From: Pseudomonas sp. GV085
GTDB lineage: Bacteria; Pseudomonadota; Gammaproteobacteria; Pseudomonadales; Pseudomonadaceae
Assembly: GCF_003050925.1 (NCBI RefSeq)
Contig: NZ_QAOV01000002.1
Span: forward strand, 186,001 to 250,000
Direction: 5' to 3'
Length of the DNA stretch: 64,000 nt
Shown here piece by piece: positions 34,785 through 43,349 of this stretch. The position numbers and the translations under genes were made by a program. A model generated the notes under the pieces. The model was not told the origin of the DNA. It did not search any database and saw only the letters and a list, made by a program, of their open reading frames with translations. Each line of letters begins with the position of its first letter. The first letter of the stretch is position 1.

Positions 34785-34889
34785 TCGGTTGCTCTTCATA
34801 TGCGACTGATAAAGCTCATTGGCAATGGCGATATCCTCCAGCCCCAGTCCGATCGAGCGAAAGAAGAATGTGCCCGACATCTCCTCCCG
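34785..34889 (-). pseudogene. Ornithine cyclodeaminase-family C-terminal relic
   Basis: Just upstream of the CapA-like gene on the same strand, the codons read REEMSGTFFFRSIGLGLEDI and AIANELYQSHMKSNR. F(K/R)S(I/V)GLGLEDIA is the conserved C-terminal segment of the ornithine cyclodeaminase/mu-crystallin family. An in-frame TAG precedes it, and nothing of the first 270 or so residues is visible. It differs from both intact cyclodeaminases here (which read FDSVGFALEDF and FDSVGFAIEDY), so it comes from a third family member. Confidence 0.7.
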
Positions 34890-34966
34890 CTACTGATCCG
34901 GCCGCAGATTCGCTACTATGATTCCCCGCCTTCCTTGTCTGCGGATTTCTTCATTCTGGAGCCCGA

Positions 34967-35788
34967 ATGCCTAGTCAAAAGGACATCGCCGCCGAAAGCG
35001 GCGCACCGATGATCCCTGAACAGCGCCGTGAATTGATGCTGCGTCAGTTGCGCAAGCATCAGGTGCTGAGCGTTCATCAATTGATGGAAATGTTCGACTG
35101 TTCGCACATGACCATACGCCGCGACATTGCCTTGCTGGAGCAGGAAGGTCGTGCTTACTCGGTAACGGGTGGGGTGCGGATCGCCAGTCAGCTGCACAGT
35201 GAGCCCAGCCATCAGATCAAGGCCGTGGTCGAGTTGCCGCAGAAGCAGGCCATGGCCAGGCTCGCCGCCCGGTTATTGCATGCCGACATGACGGTTTACC
35301 TGGATGCGGGAACCAGCACGCTGGAAATTGTCCCCTACATCAAGGCGCTGTCCGGCATGACCGTGGTGACAAACGACTTCGGCATTGTCCAGGCACTGAT
35401 CGAAGCGCCTCATGTCACGGTGATTCATACCGGCGGGCAACTGGATCACTCCAATCAATCGTGCGTGGGCGGCCTGGCGGTTGCCACCTTGCGTCAGGTG
35501 GTCACCGATATCGCGTTCATATCGACCAGCTCATGGGATTTGCGGCGCGGCCTCACCACGCCTTCGGCGCTGAAGGTCGAGGTCAAGCAAGCCGCGATGC
35601 AATCGGCTGCGCAAGTGGTGCTGGTGGCCAGCAGTTCGAAATACGGCACCTTCAGCATGTACAGGATTGCCGGGCTCGAGCAGTTCGACATCATCCTCAG
35701 CGACGACGCATTGACCCCTGCCGCGGCCGATGGCATCCGCAAGCAGGGTGTCGAACTGTTGCTGCCGGCTGACCATACACCGGCTTGA
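34967..35788 (+). CDS. DeoR-family regulator
   Basis: The 273-residue protein has a DeoR helix-turn-helix (RRELMLRQLRKHQVLSVHQL, then CSHMTIRRDIALLE) and the DeoR C-terminal sensor domain, a sugar-phosphate isomerase-like fold (YLDAGTSTLEI, VVTNDFGIVQAL, HTGGQLDHSNQSCVGG, SSSKYG). Such regulators respond to phosphorylated sugars. The convergent L-threonate operon makes 3-oxo-tetronate 4-phosphate, so this is its likely repressor. TGGAG lies 6 bases before ATG 34967. It diverges from the CapA-like gene and the cyclodeaminase relic. Confidence 0.9.
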   Translation: MPSQKDIAAESGAPMIPEQRRELMLRQLRKHQVLSVHQLMEMFDCSHMTIRRDIALLEQEGRAYSVTGGVRIASQLHSEPSHQIKAVVELPQKQAMARLAARLLHADMTVYLDAGTSTLEIVPYIKALSGMTVVTNDFGIVQALIEAPHVTVIHTGGQLDHSNQSCVGGLAVATLRQVVTDIAFISTSSWDLRRGLTTPSALKVEVKQAAMQSAAQVVLVASSSKYGTFSMYRIAGLEQFDIILSDDALTPAAADGIRKQGVELLLPADHTPA

Positions 35789-35811
35789 AACGACGGGCTC
35801 CTGGCCTGATT

Positions 35812-35911
35812 TGTAGGAGCGAGCTTGCTCGCGATGGAGCTGAGGGCGACGTGTTTATCCAGTAAACACGCGGTATCGTTAACGTCCATCGCGAGCAAGC
35901 TCGCTCCTACA
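35812..35911. repeat. REP doublet between deoR-type gene and otnI
   Basis: TGTAGGAGCGAGCTTGCTCG and the inverse GAGCAAGCTCGCTCCTACA enclose a spacer with the conserved TATCGTTAACGTC. It separates convergent genes. Confidence 0.92.
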
Positions 35912-35917
35912 AGTTTC

Positions 35918-36700
35918 TTAACGCGCCTTCCAGTCGCGCAACCACTGCAAGCCGGCAGACGTATTGCCTCGCGGCCGGTATTCGCACCCTACCCAGCCGT
36001 CATAACCCAACTGGTCGATCAGCTCGAACAGATAGGGATAATTGACTTCCCCCAGGTCCGGTTCATGCCGGTCGGGCACGCCGGCGATCTGGATATGGCC
36101 GATACCATAGAAGTCCCGACGCAGTTTGGTGGCCAGGTCGCCCTCGACGATTTGGCAGTGGTAGCAGTCGAACTGAACCTTCAGGTTACTGGCGCCCACC
36201 TCCTTGCAGATGGCCTGGGCCTGGTCCTGGCGGTTGAGGAAAAAGCCTGGCATGTCTCGGGTATTGATCGGTTCGAGCAATACGGTGACGCCGGCCTTGG
36301 CCGCCTGGGCGGTGGCGTAGGCGAGGTTTTCCAGGTAAACGCCGTGATGCCGTGGGCGATCGCTTTCCGATGGCAGCAACCCGGCCATCACATGGATGCG
36401 TGAATTGCCCAGCACACTGGCGTAATCCAGGGCGCGATCAAAACCGCTGCGAAATTCACTCTCCCGACCCGGCAACGACACAGTGCCCCGCTCCCCCGCC
36501 GCCCAATCACCGGGCGGCGCGTTGAACAGTGCCTGTACCAAGCCGTTGTCGCTCAAGCGTCGCTTGAGTTCTTGCGCGCTGTAGTCGTAGGGAAACAGAT
36601 ACTCCACCGCTTCGAAACCATCGGCAGCCGCGGCGGCGAAGCGATCCAGAAACTCATGTTCCGGGTAGAGCATGCTGAGGTTGGCAGCAAAACGAGGCAT
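35918..36700 (-). CDS. otnI: 2-oxo-tetronate isomerase
   Basis: The 260-residue TIM-barrel protein belongs to the hydroxypyruvate isomerase (Hyi)/OtnI family: [20 protein letters not shown], then [30 protein letters not shown] and [14 protein letters not shown], with the Glu, Asp and His metal ligands. With ltnD, otnK and otnC in the same cluster it should interconvert 2-oxo- and 3-oxo-tetronate. ATG 36700 is preferred because codons upstream are REP-derived. The REP at 36725 lies between it and gntP, so it may be partly uncoupled in expression. Confidence 0.9.
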   Translation of the reverse strand: MPRFAANLSMLYPEHEFLDRFAAAAADGFEAVEYLFPYDYSAQELKRRLSDNGLVQALFNAPPGDWAAGERGTVSLPGRESEFRSGFDRALDYASVLGNSRIHVMAGLLPSESDRPRHHGVYLENLAYATAQAAKAGVTVLLEPINTRDMPGFFLNRQDQAQAICKEVGASNLKVQFDCYHCQIVEGDLATKLRRDFYGIGHIQIAGVPDRHEPDLGEVNYPYLFELIDQLGYDGWVGCEYRPRGNTSAGLQWLRDWKAR

Positions 36701-36724
36701 GGTAGCTCCTATAGATGGCTTTTT

Positions 36725-36839
36725 TGTAGGAGCCGAGCTTGCTCCGGGCGGCGTTCCGACGATGGACTCAAGAGCGACGCGTTTATTCAAAGAACACGCG
36801 TTATCGTTAACGTCTATCGCGAGCAAGCTCGCTCCTACA
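36725..36839. repeat. REP doublet between gntP and otnI
   Basis: It starts TGTAGGAGCCGAGCTTGCTC and ends GCAAGCTCGCTCCTACA, with the shared spacer motif ACGCGTTATCGTTAACGTC (inverse orientation of the copies at 33456, 43175 and 51203). Confidence 0.92.
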
Positions 36840-36857
36840 GGTGGCGTCGATAGTTCG

Positions 36858-38318
36858 TTAGACAAAAGGCCAGATCAACAGGGTAATACAGAAACCCAAG
36901 GTGCCGAGCAAGGTGGTCAATACCGTCCAGGTGCGCAAACCGTCGGCCACATTCAGCCCCGCCAGCTTGGTGAAGATCCAGTAGCCGGCGTCATTGATAT
37001 GGGACATGGCCAACCCGCCACCGCCCATGGCCAGGCACAGCAGGGCCATGTGGTTCGGGGTGAGATTGAGGGTCGCAATCAGCGGGCTGATGATACCGGC
37101 AGTGGTCACCAGCGCCACCGTGGTCGAACCCTGCACCGCGCGTAACAGCATGGTCAGCAGAAAGCCCAGGGCCAGCACCGGCAGACCGGTGGTGCGCAGC
37201 ATATCGGAGACCACGGCACCGATTCCGGTGTCCACCAGCACCTTGCCGAACACACCGCCGGCACCGGCAATCAGAATCACCATGGCCACACCGGGCAAGG
37301 CCGAACCGATCACGTCAGACACCTGAGTGCGGCTCCAGCCCCGGCGCGAACCCAGCAGCCAGGCACACAGCAAGGTGTCGATCAGCAGCGCCACCAGCGG
37401 TGCGCCGAGCACGGTCATGATGCCGCGCAGGACCGATTCGGCAGGCAGCAACGAGGTGGACAAAGTCCCCAGCAGAATCAGAATGATCGGTAGCGCGATC
37501 AGGCTGACGATCATACCGAAACCTGGCGGCGGCGCCGGCGGCAACTTGGAAACGATGCTGCTGACGGACTCTTCCAGGCCCATGTGTGACACGGCTTCAG
37601 CCGCTCGCTCAGCGCTCTTGTCGTTGCCGTTGGACCAGGCAACCAGATCCTCGTTGGTAACATGCGGACCATAGACTTCCGCACGAATATCGTCGGTCAT
37701 CGGATACACCCGACGGGTCATGCGCCCGGCCACGCGGTAGCCGACATAGCAAAGGAACGCGGTGAGCGGCAGACCGAACATCAGCACGCGGCCCAGGTCC
37801 GCGCCCAATTGACTGGCGGCGGCCACTGCGCCCGGGTGTGGCGGCAGAAAGGCGTGCACGGTCAACAAGGCCGCGCACATCGGCAGCGCAAACACCAACA
37901 GCGGCTTACGCGCAGTTCGGGCAACACCATAGGCCAGCGGCATCAGGATGATCACGCCCACTTCGAAGAACACCGGTACCCCGACCATGAAGCCGGCAAT
38001 CGTCAACGCCAGGGGCGTACGCCGGTTGCCGAAACGGGTAATCAGGGTCTTGGCCAGCGCTTCGGCACCGCCGGAGAGCTCGATGATCCGCCCGATCATC
38101 GCGCCCAGGGCAATGATGATCGCGATATGGCCCAGGGTCTTGCCCATGCCGCCTTCGATGGTGGCGACCAGATCCGCCGGTTTCACCCCGGCCACCAGCG
38201 CCACCAGAATGCTCACCAGCATCAACGCCACGAAGGGCTGGAATTTGTACTTGAGCACCAGGAACAGCAACAGCGCGATGCCCACCCCGGCAGTCATCAT
38301 CAGGATTAACGGGCTCAT
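36858..38318 (-). CDS. GntP-family sugar acid transporter
   Basis: The 486-residue protein has 12-14 hydrophobic segments and GntP-family features: [36 protein letters not shown], and [13 protein letters not shown]. It is a proton symporter for aldonic acids. Position in the threonate operon makes L-threonate (or the related erythronate) the likely substrate. It lies about 210 bases downstream of otnC; the gap has two tandem decamers described separately. Confidence 0.92.
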   Translation of the reverse strand: MSPLILMMTAGVGIALLLFLVLKYKFQPFVALMLVSILVALVAGVKPADLVATIEGGMGKTLGHIAIIIALGAMIGRIIELSGGAEALAKTLITRFGNRRTPLALTIAGFMVGVPVFFEVGVIILMPLAYGVARTARKPLLVFALPMCAALLTVHAFLPPHPGAVAAASQLGADLGRVLMFGLPLTAFLCYVGYRVAGRMTRRVYPMTDDIRAEVYGPHVTNEDLVAWSNGNDKSAERAAEAVSHMGLEESVSSIVSKLPPAPPPGFGMIVSLIALPIILILLGTLSTSLLPAESVLRGIMTVLGAPLVALLIDTLLCAWLLGSRRGWSRTQVSDVIGSALPGVAMVILIAGAGGVFGKVLVDTGIGAVVSDMLRTTGLPVLALGFLLTMLLRAVQGSTTVALVTTAGIISPLIATLNLTPNHMALLCLAMGGGGLAMSHINDAGYWIFTKLAGLNVADGLRTWTVLTTLLGTLGFCITLLIWPFV

Positions 38319-38480
38319 TTCACAAACCCTCCACGCCGGGTAAGTGAAAGAGTACAGCCAATGGATCTGAACATGCCGCAGTGAAGGTGAGTCATACCTG
38401 GATTTCCTGTTGTTATTGTTTTTTCAGGCAAGCCGGGGCCGTCGAGAGTCCCTGTGCGTCTCCCGGGCAGAGCCTGTGTT

Positions 38481-38520
38481 ATCGATCTGTCGTGTTCTAT
38501 CGTGTTCTATCGTTTTAAAA
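38481..38520. promoter_or_regulatory. Tandem decamers upstream of gntP (candidate DeoR operator)
   Basis: CGTGTTCTAT occurs twice in direct succession (38491-38500 and 38501-38510), flanked by ATCGATCTGT and CGTTTTAAAA, in the 214-base gap upstream of gntP. DeoR-type regulators often bind short direct or imperfect repeats. An extra promoter for gntP-otnI here would explain the long gap. Binding is inference only. Confidence 0.4.
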
Positions 38521-38532
38521 GAATTCAGCGCA

Positions 38533-39183
38533 CTACCAGTGCGCACCGAAGGTCTCTCGCAGTTCGTCCAGCGCCGCCTGAGTCAGCGGTTGCGGCTTGG
38601 GATTGCTCATCAGCCAGAGACGTGCGGTTTCCTCGAGCTCCTCCAGGGCGTAGCTGGCCCTGGAGACCGAGCTCTCCCAGACCACCGGCCCAAGCCGCTC
38701 GAGCATCACCCCGCGAACGCTGTTGGCCAGCAGTGCGACCTGTTCGGCAACCTTCGGCGAACCGGGTCGCTGGTAGGCAATCAACGGGATATGCCCGACT
38801 TTCATGACCTGATACGGCGTCAGTGGCGGCAGAATGTCGTCTGGCTGCCAGACGCCTGCGAGCGTCAACGCCACCAGATGGGTGGAGTGGGTATGCACCA
38901 CGCCGCCGACATTCGGGTTGCGGTCATAGACCTGGCGATGCAACGCCAGGGTCTTTGAAGGCTTGTCGCCGGACACCCATTCGCCGGCCAGATTGACCTT
39001 GGCGATGGTCGCGGGATCGAGGCGCCCGAGGCACACATCCGTCGGCGTGATCAACCAGCCGTCATCCAGGCGCGCGCTGATATTGCCGGCGCTGCCAACG
39101 GTGTAACCACGCTGGTACAGGCTGTGGCCAACCTCACAGATTTCTTCGCGCAAGGCGTTCTCGTTGCTCATTGCGCAGCTCAT
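38533..39183 (-). CDS. otnC: 3-oxo-tetronate 4-phosphate decarboxylase
   Basis: The 216-residue protein is a class II aldolase/adducin-fold enzyme with NISARLDDGWLITPT, the zinc-site VHTHSTHLVALTL and a downstream HIP. It converts 3-oxo-tetronate 4-phosphate to dihydroxyacetone phosphate and CO2. Its ATG 39183 overlaps the otnK stop by 4 bases (ATGA). A second in-frame ATG, 12 bases on, is also possible. It is the third step in the L-threonate route with LtnD and OtnK. Confidence 0.93.
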   Translation of the reverse strand: MSCAMSNENALREEICEVGHSLYQRGYTVGSAGNISARLDDGWLITPTDVCLGRLDPATIAKVNLAGEWVSGDKPSKTLALHRQVYDRNPNVGGVVHTHSTHLVALTLAGVWQPDDILPPLTPYQVMKVGHIPLIAYQRPGSPKVAEQVALLANSVRGVMLERLGPVVWESSVSRASYALEELEETARLWLMSNPKPQPLTQAALDELRETFGAHW

Positions 39184-40478
39184 TGTGCACCCCCGGCCTG
39201 GGCGAGTTGGTTCAAGGCTTTACTGAAGAAGTCCCGACCACCGAAGTTGCCCGACTTGAGTGCCAGTGCCAATGGTTCGTCGGTATTGCTGACGGTCGCC
39301 GGTACACCCGGATCGATCTGCGCGCCGATTTGCAGCAGCTGCACGCCCAATGCCTGGACCACAGCGCCCGAGGTTTCCCCGCCGGCAATCACGAAGCGGC
39401 GCACGCCGCTCTGGCGCAGACCCTGGGCAATTTCGCCAAAGGCGTTTTCCACCAGACTGCCAGCCTGCTCGACGCCCAGTTGCAGTTGCACCGACTTGAC
39501 CTCATCCGGTGAGCAGGTGGCGTAGATCAATACGGTTTGCTCGTTATCACGGGCGAAGGTCAAGGCTTGCGCCACCACCGGTTCCCCCGCCGCCAAGGCC
39601 AACGGATCAATCCGCAAAGCTGGCCGGCCGGCTTCGAGCCAGGCGGCCACTTGCCCATTGGTGGCGATTGAAGCACTGCCGGCCAACACCACTTCCCCGC
39701 CGGACACCGCCGGAAGTTTCGAGGCGTCGAGATCGCGCAGTTTGCCGGCACGACGGAAATTTTCCGGCAAGCCCAGGGCCAGCCCCGAGCCACCCGTCAA
39801 CAGCGGCAGATCGGCGCAGGCGGCACCGAGGGTGTACAGATCGCCGTCCGACAAGGCATCCGCGATGGCCATGCCGACACCCTGAGCCCTCAGCTCGGCA
39901 ATTCGCGCCCGCACCTGCTCAGCGCCACGGGCAATCGTGTCGTAGCGCAACAGGCCAACATTCAGACAGGTCTGCGATTGCAGCACCCGAACCAAATTGG
40001 CATCGGTCATTGGCGTCAACGGATGGTTCTGCATGCCCGACTCGCTGAGCAACTGATCCTGCACAAACAGATGGCCGCGAAAGATCGTCCGGCCATTCTC
40101 CGGGAATGCCGGGCACGCCAGGGTAAAGTCGCTACCCAGTGCGGCCAGCAGTGCTTCGCTGACCTGGCCGATATTGCCGGCCGCGGTGGAGTCGAACGTC
40201 GAGCAATATTTGAAAAAGATCTGCTCGCAGCCTTGCTCGCGCAGCCAGGCCAGCGCCGCGAGGGACTGCTCGACTGCTTCGGCGACTGGTGTGGTGCGCG
40301 ACTTCAGGGCAATGACGATCGCATCGGCATCAAGCCCGGCAGCCACTTGCGCGCTCGGGATGCCAATGCTTTGCACGGTGCGCATTCCGCCGCGCACCAG
40401 CATGTTGGCAAGGTCCGTGGCGCCGGTGAAATCGTCGGCGATGCAGCCCAATAGCGGGCGTGCGGTGGAAGTAGTCAT
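39180..40478 (-). CDS. otnK: 3-oxo-tetronate kinase
   Basis: The 432-residue protein belongs to the four-carbon acid sugar kinase family (formerly DUF1537). It has LLGCIADDFTGATDLANMLV at the N-terminus, ALKSRTTPVAEAV, FKYCSTFDSTAAGNIG, and the ATP-binding C-terminal RFVIAGGETSGAVVQAL. It phosphorylates the product of LtnD. It lies 10 bases downstream of ltnD and overlaps otnC. Confidence 0.95.
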   Translation of the reverse strand: MTTSTARPLLGCIADDFTGATDLANMLVRGGMRTVQSIGIPSAQVAAGLDADAIVIALKSRTTPVAEAVEQSLAALAWLREQGCEQIFFKYCSTFDSTAAGNIGQVSEALLAALGSDFTLACPAFPENGRTIFRGHLFVQDQLLSESGMQNHPLTPMTDANLVRVLQSQTCLNVGLLRYDTIARGAEQVRARIAELRAQGVGMAIADALSDGDLYTLGAACADLPLLTGGSGLALGLPENFRRAGKLRDLDASKLPAVSGGEVVLAGSASIATNGQVAAWLEAGRPALRIDPLALAAGEPVVAQALTFARDNEQTVLIYATCSPDEVKSVQLQLGVEQAGSLVENAFGEIAQGLRQSGVRRFVIAGGETSGAVVQALGVQLLQIGAQIDPGVPATVSNTDEPLALALKSGNFGGRDFFSKALNQLAQAGGAQ

Positions 40479-40488
40479 GGGGTGTTCC

Positions 40489-41394
40489 TCAAACAGGCTC
40501 AGGCTTGGCAGTCGGCAATTCGATGCCCGGGAAAATCTTGATCACCGCCGAGTCGTCCTCACGGCCGAAGCCGGCACTGGAGGCCTGCATGAACATCTGG
40601 TGGGCGGTGGCCGACAGCGGCAGCGGGAATTTGCTGGCCCGGGCGGTATCCAGCACCAGGCCCAGGTCCTTGACGAAAATATCTACCGCGGACAACGGCG
40701 TGTAGTCAGCCTTGAGAATGTGCGGCACGCGGTTTTCGAACATCCAGGAATTACCAGCGCTGTGGGTGATCACCTCATACAGCGCATCGGCATCGACCCC
40801 TTCACGCAGGCCCAGCGCCATGGCTTCGGCAGAAGCGGCAATATGTACCCCAGCCAGAAGCTGGTTGATGATCTTGACCTTCGACCCCAGGCCATGGACG
40901 TCGCCCAGGCGATACACCTTGCCGGCCATGCCTGCGAGGATCGACTCGGCCTTGGCGTAGGCGTCGGCCGGGCCCGAGGTCATCATGGTCATCTCGCCAG
41001 CGGCAGCCTTGGCCGCGCCGCCGGAAATCGGTGCATCCAGATACAGCAGGCCCAACGCGGCCAGGCGCTGACCAAGATCCACGGCGTAAGTCGGAGCGAC
41101 TGTGGCGCAGCCGATCACCAGGCTGCCCGGCCGCAGAGAGGCCACGGCTCCACCCTCACCAAACAATACGGTCTCGGTCTGCTCGGCGTTGACCACCACG
41201 GTAATGACCACGTCACACTCAGCGGCCATGTGCGACGGTGACAGGCAAGCCACACCGCCCTCCCCGGCGAACTGCTCTGTTACGGCAGTGCGCACATCAC
41301 AGGCATGCACATTGAAACCACTGCGCAACAGCGAGCGGGCAATGCCCAGCCCCATCGCGCCCAGACCGACCACACCGACATTCTTGTTATTCAT
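40489..41394 (-). CDS. ltnD: L-threonate dehydrogenase
   Basis: The 301-residue protein is a 3-hydroxyisobutyrate dehydrogenase-type beta-hydroxyacid dehydrogenase: nucleotide motif GVVGLGAMGLGIARSLL at residues 6-22, DAPISGGAAKAAAGEM as the substrate loop, and GSKVKIINQLLAG with the catalytic Lys. Within an otnK-otnC-gntP-otnI cluster it is the NAD-dependent L-threonate dehydrogenase. It is the promoter-proximal gene. ATG 41394 has GGAG upstream. DNA upstream (to 41952) contains an inverted repeat at 41581-41603. Confidence 0.92.
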   Translation of the reverse strand: MNNKNVGVVGLGAMGLGIARSLLRSGFNVHACDVRTAVTEQFAGEGGVACLSPSHMAAECDVVITVVVNAEQTETVLFGEGGAVASLRPGSLVIGCATVAPTYAVDLGQRLAALGLLYLDAPISGGAAKAAAGEMTMMTSGPADAYAKAESILAGMAGKVYRLGDVHGLGSKVKIINQLLAGVHIAASAEAMALGLREGVDADALYEVITHSAGNSWMFENRVPHILKADYTPLSAVDIFVKDLGLVLDTARASKFPLPLSATAHQMFMQASSAGFGREDDSAVIKIFPGIELPTAKPEPV

Positions 41395-41580
41395 GGGGTA
41401 CTCCAGAGGAAAGCAGCGACTGCTTCTACGCCTGCAAGGCACAGACGTTGGCCGCGTTGTGAATAAGGCAGCGGTAGACAGAATCAGCACCACGCAGATA
41501 AGCCAGCCGAGGGGCGCTATCGTTCAGGACGTGAGTCGGGATCTCATCGAACATCAAGGCAATCCTGTTTTTGTCGTGTT

Positions 41581-41603
41581 ATCAGGTTGTCATACCGCCT
41601 GAT
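41581..41603. promoter_or_regulatory. Inverted repeat upstream of ltnD (candidate operator)
   Basis: ATCAGG, an 11-base spacer TTGTCATACCG and CCTGAT form a palindrome about 190 bases upstream of ltnD. It could be an operator for the threonate operon. The distance is long, so this is a weak prediction. Confidence 0.3.
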
Positions 41604-41699
41604 GAAGATCATCTACCAGTGATCAGATTATGTGAAGTATTTTTTATCAATAACATTTTTTAACACGATGTTCGCCACGTAGAAAAGAAGAGATGCTTC

Positions 41700-41822
41700 A
41701 CTGGCCTCGGCCAGCCGGCGAACTGGGTCGTGGTCGATAGCCTGCGTCTTGAGGACGGCGTGATGGTCGAACACCGGGATGTGATTCAGGATGAGGCGAC
41801 GCGCGAAGGTTCCGCCGGGGGG
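41700..41822 (+). pseudogene. SnoaL/NTF2-like protein, C-terminal relic
   Basis: The codons read TGLGQPANWVVVDSLRLEDG and VMVEHRDVIQDEATREGSAG. (W)VVVD.(F/L)R(L/V)EDG.(I/M)VEH.DV(I/L)Q is the well-known ending of SnoaL-like polyketide-cyclase relatives. Upstream codons are disrupted (a stop and frameshift around 41660-41700), and no start is visible. It is a relic of about 40 codons from a normal 130. Confidence 0.6.
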
Positions 41823-41952
41823 TGCCCTGTGCTGAACAGCTATCACGCAATGAAGCGGTCGCTTTTGGCGAAAATGTTATGTTATAACTTTTGTAAATAT
41901 ACGCTGCCAGTCACCCCTGGCAGAACCATCCACTCCCTGCCTGCGACATTCG

Positions 41953-43125
41953 ATGACAATTTCTACTCACATCCCGCCCATCACACGCTTGAACCAACGC
42001 CTGCTGTCCATTGATGCCCTGAGGGGATTGGTAATCCTCCTCATGCTGTTGGATCACGTGCGCGAAACGTTCTTTTTGCACCGTCAGGTAGCAGACCCGA
42101 TGGACATCGAATCCACTGAGCCTGTGCTGTTTTTCAGCCGCACACTTGCCCATTTGTGTGCCCCGGTTTTCATACTGCTCACCGGACTTTCCGCTTACCT
42201 GTACGGCCAAAAGCACCAGGGCAAGGGCGATGTGTCAGCCTTTTTATTCAAGCGCGGTCTGTTCCTGGTAGTGCTGGAGTTCTCCCTGGTGAATTTCGCC
42301 TGGACATTTCAATTCCCGCCTGCGGCAATTTACCTGCAAGTGATCTGGGCCATTGGCATCTGCATGATTGCCCTGGCCGCACTGGTCTGGTTACCCAGGC
42401 CCATTCTGTGCGGCCTGGGTCTGGTGATCGTGGCCGGGCACAACCTGCTGGATAATGTGCACTTCGCGCCGGGCTCGCCAATGCATATACCTTGGGCGAT
42501 TCTGCATGATCGCGGCTGGATCGAATTCTCCGACAGCTTGCGTCTGCGCACCTCTTACCCTGTACTGCCATGGATCGGTGTGATCGCCCTTGGATACAGT
42601 ATCGGCCCTTGGTTCGCTGGCCAGGTTTTGGCTGCGCAGCGTCAACGTGCTCTGCTAGTGGCAGGGGCCGGGACATTGATCGGATTTGTCGCACTGCGAG
42701 CCGTCAATGGTTATGGCGAGGCGCCTTGGGTCGCCCATGAAGGCCTCACACAAACCCTCATGAGCTTCTTCAACATCACAAAATACCCACCCTCCCTGTT
42801 GTTCCTTTCGCTGACGCTGGGAGTGGGCCTGTTACTGCTTCGTGCCCTGGAACGGGCGCAACAACGCAAGTGGGTCAATGCATTGGCAGTCTTTGGCGCG
42901 GCGCCGATGTTCTTCTACCTGCTGCACCTTTACGTACTCAAGGCACTGTATCTGGTCGGCGTGGCGATGTTCGGATTGAACCAGGGGATTTTTTTCGGCT
43001 TCGACAGCATTTGGGCGGTGTGGCTGACGGCGGTGCTCCTGGTTTTATCCCTGTATTTACCCGTGCGCTGGTTCGCGGCATTGAAGGCACGCCGTCGTGA
43101 TATCGGATGGCTCAAATACTTTTGA
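41953..43125 (+). CDS. DUF1624 membrane protein (acyltransferase-like)
   Basis: The 390-residue inner-membrane protein has about ten hydrophobic segments and begins with RLLSIDALRGLVILLMLLDH. RGL(V)I.LM...DH is the signature of the DUF1624/HGSNAT-like heparan-alpha-glucosaminide N-acetyltransferase fold. It probably moves an acyl group across the membrane to a small molecule or glycan, but no substrate is known. It is monocistronic. The region upstream carries an NTF2-like relic, and a REP element follows. Confidence 0.85.
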   Translation: MTISTHIPPITRLNQRLLSIDALRGLVILLMLLDHVRETFFLHRQVADPMDIESTEPVLFFSRTLAHLCAPVFILLTGLSAYLYGQKHQGKGDVSAFLFKRGLFLVVLEFSLVNFAWTFQFPPAAIYLQVIWAIGICMIALAALVWLPRPILCGLGLVIVAGHNLLDNVHFAPGSPMHIPWAILHDRGWIEFSDSLRLRTSYPVLPWIGVIALGYSIGPWFAGQVLAAQRQRALLVAGAGTLIGFVALRAVNGYGEAPWVAHEGLTQTLMSFFNITKYPPSLLFLSLTLGVGLLLLRALERAQQRKWVNALAVFGAAPMFFYLLHLYVLKALYLVGVAMFGLNQGIFFGFDSIWAVWLTAVLLVLSLYLPVRWFAALKARRRDIGWLKYF

Positions 43126-43174
43126 TCAGGATCATTGGAGAGTAATGCTGTTCAGTTAAGCGAATGTGGTCCTC

Positions 43175-43312
43175 TGTAGGAGCAGCCGGTCGACGCTCGA
43201 TTGCTCGCGATGGTCGTTAACGATAACGCGTATTTACTGGCTAAACGCGGCGCTCTCGATTCCATCGCCAGCAAGCTGGCTCCTACAGTTTCCCGGGATT
43301 ACGTGAAGAACC
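43175..43312. repeat. REP doublet with conserved flank
   Basis: TGTAGGAGCAGCCGGTCGAC at the left, spacer GTCGTTAACGATAACGCG, and AGCAAGCTGGCTCCTACA at the right. It is followed by TTCCCGGGATTACGTGAAG, which is also found beside the copy at 51153-51343. Confidence 0.85.
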
Positions 43313-43349
43313 TTTTTCAAGACATACAACGGGATACCCCTCCGCCAGC

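Noticed and set aside
34695..34880. The 62 codons in frame upstream of the CapA-like gene as a true N-terminal extension
   Set aside because: They encode a cyclodeaminase-family C-terminus, and a better ribosome site stands before ATG 34694.
37662..38309. A 215-codon plus-strand frame across the gntP gene
   Set aside because: The composition is His/Gln/Arg-rich, typical of antisense to a membrane protein gene. GntP on the other strand is certain.
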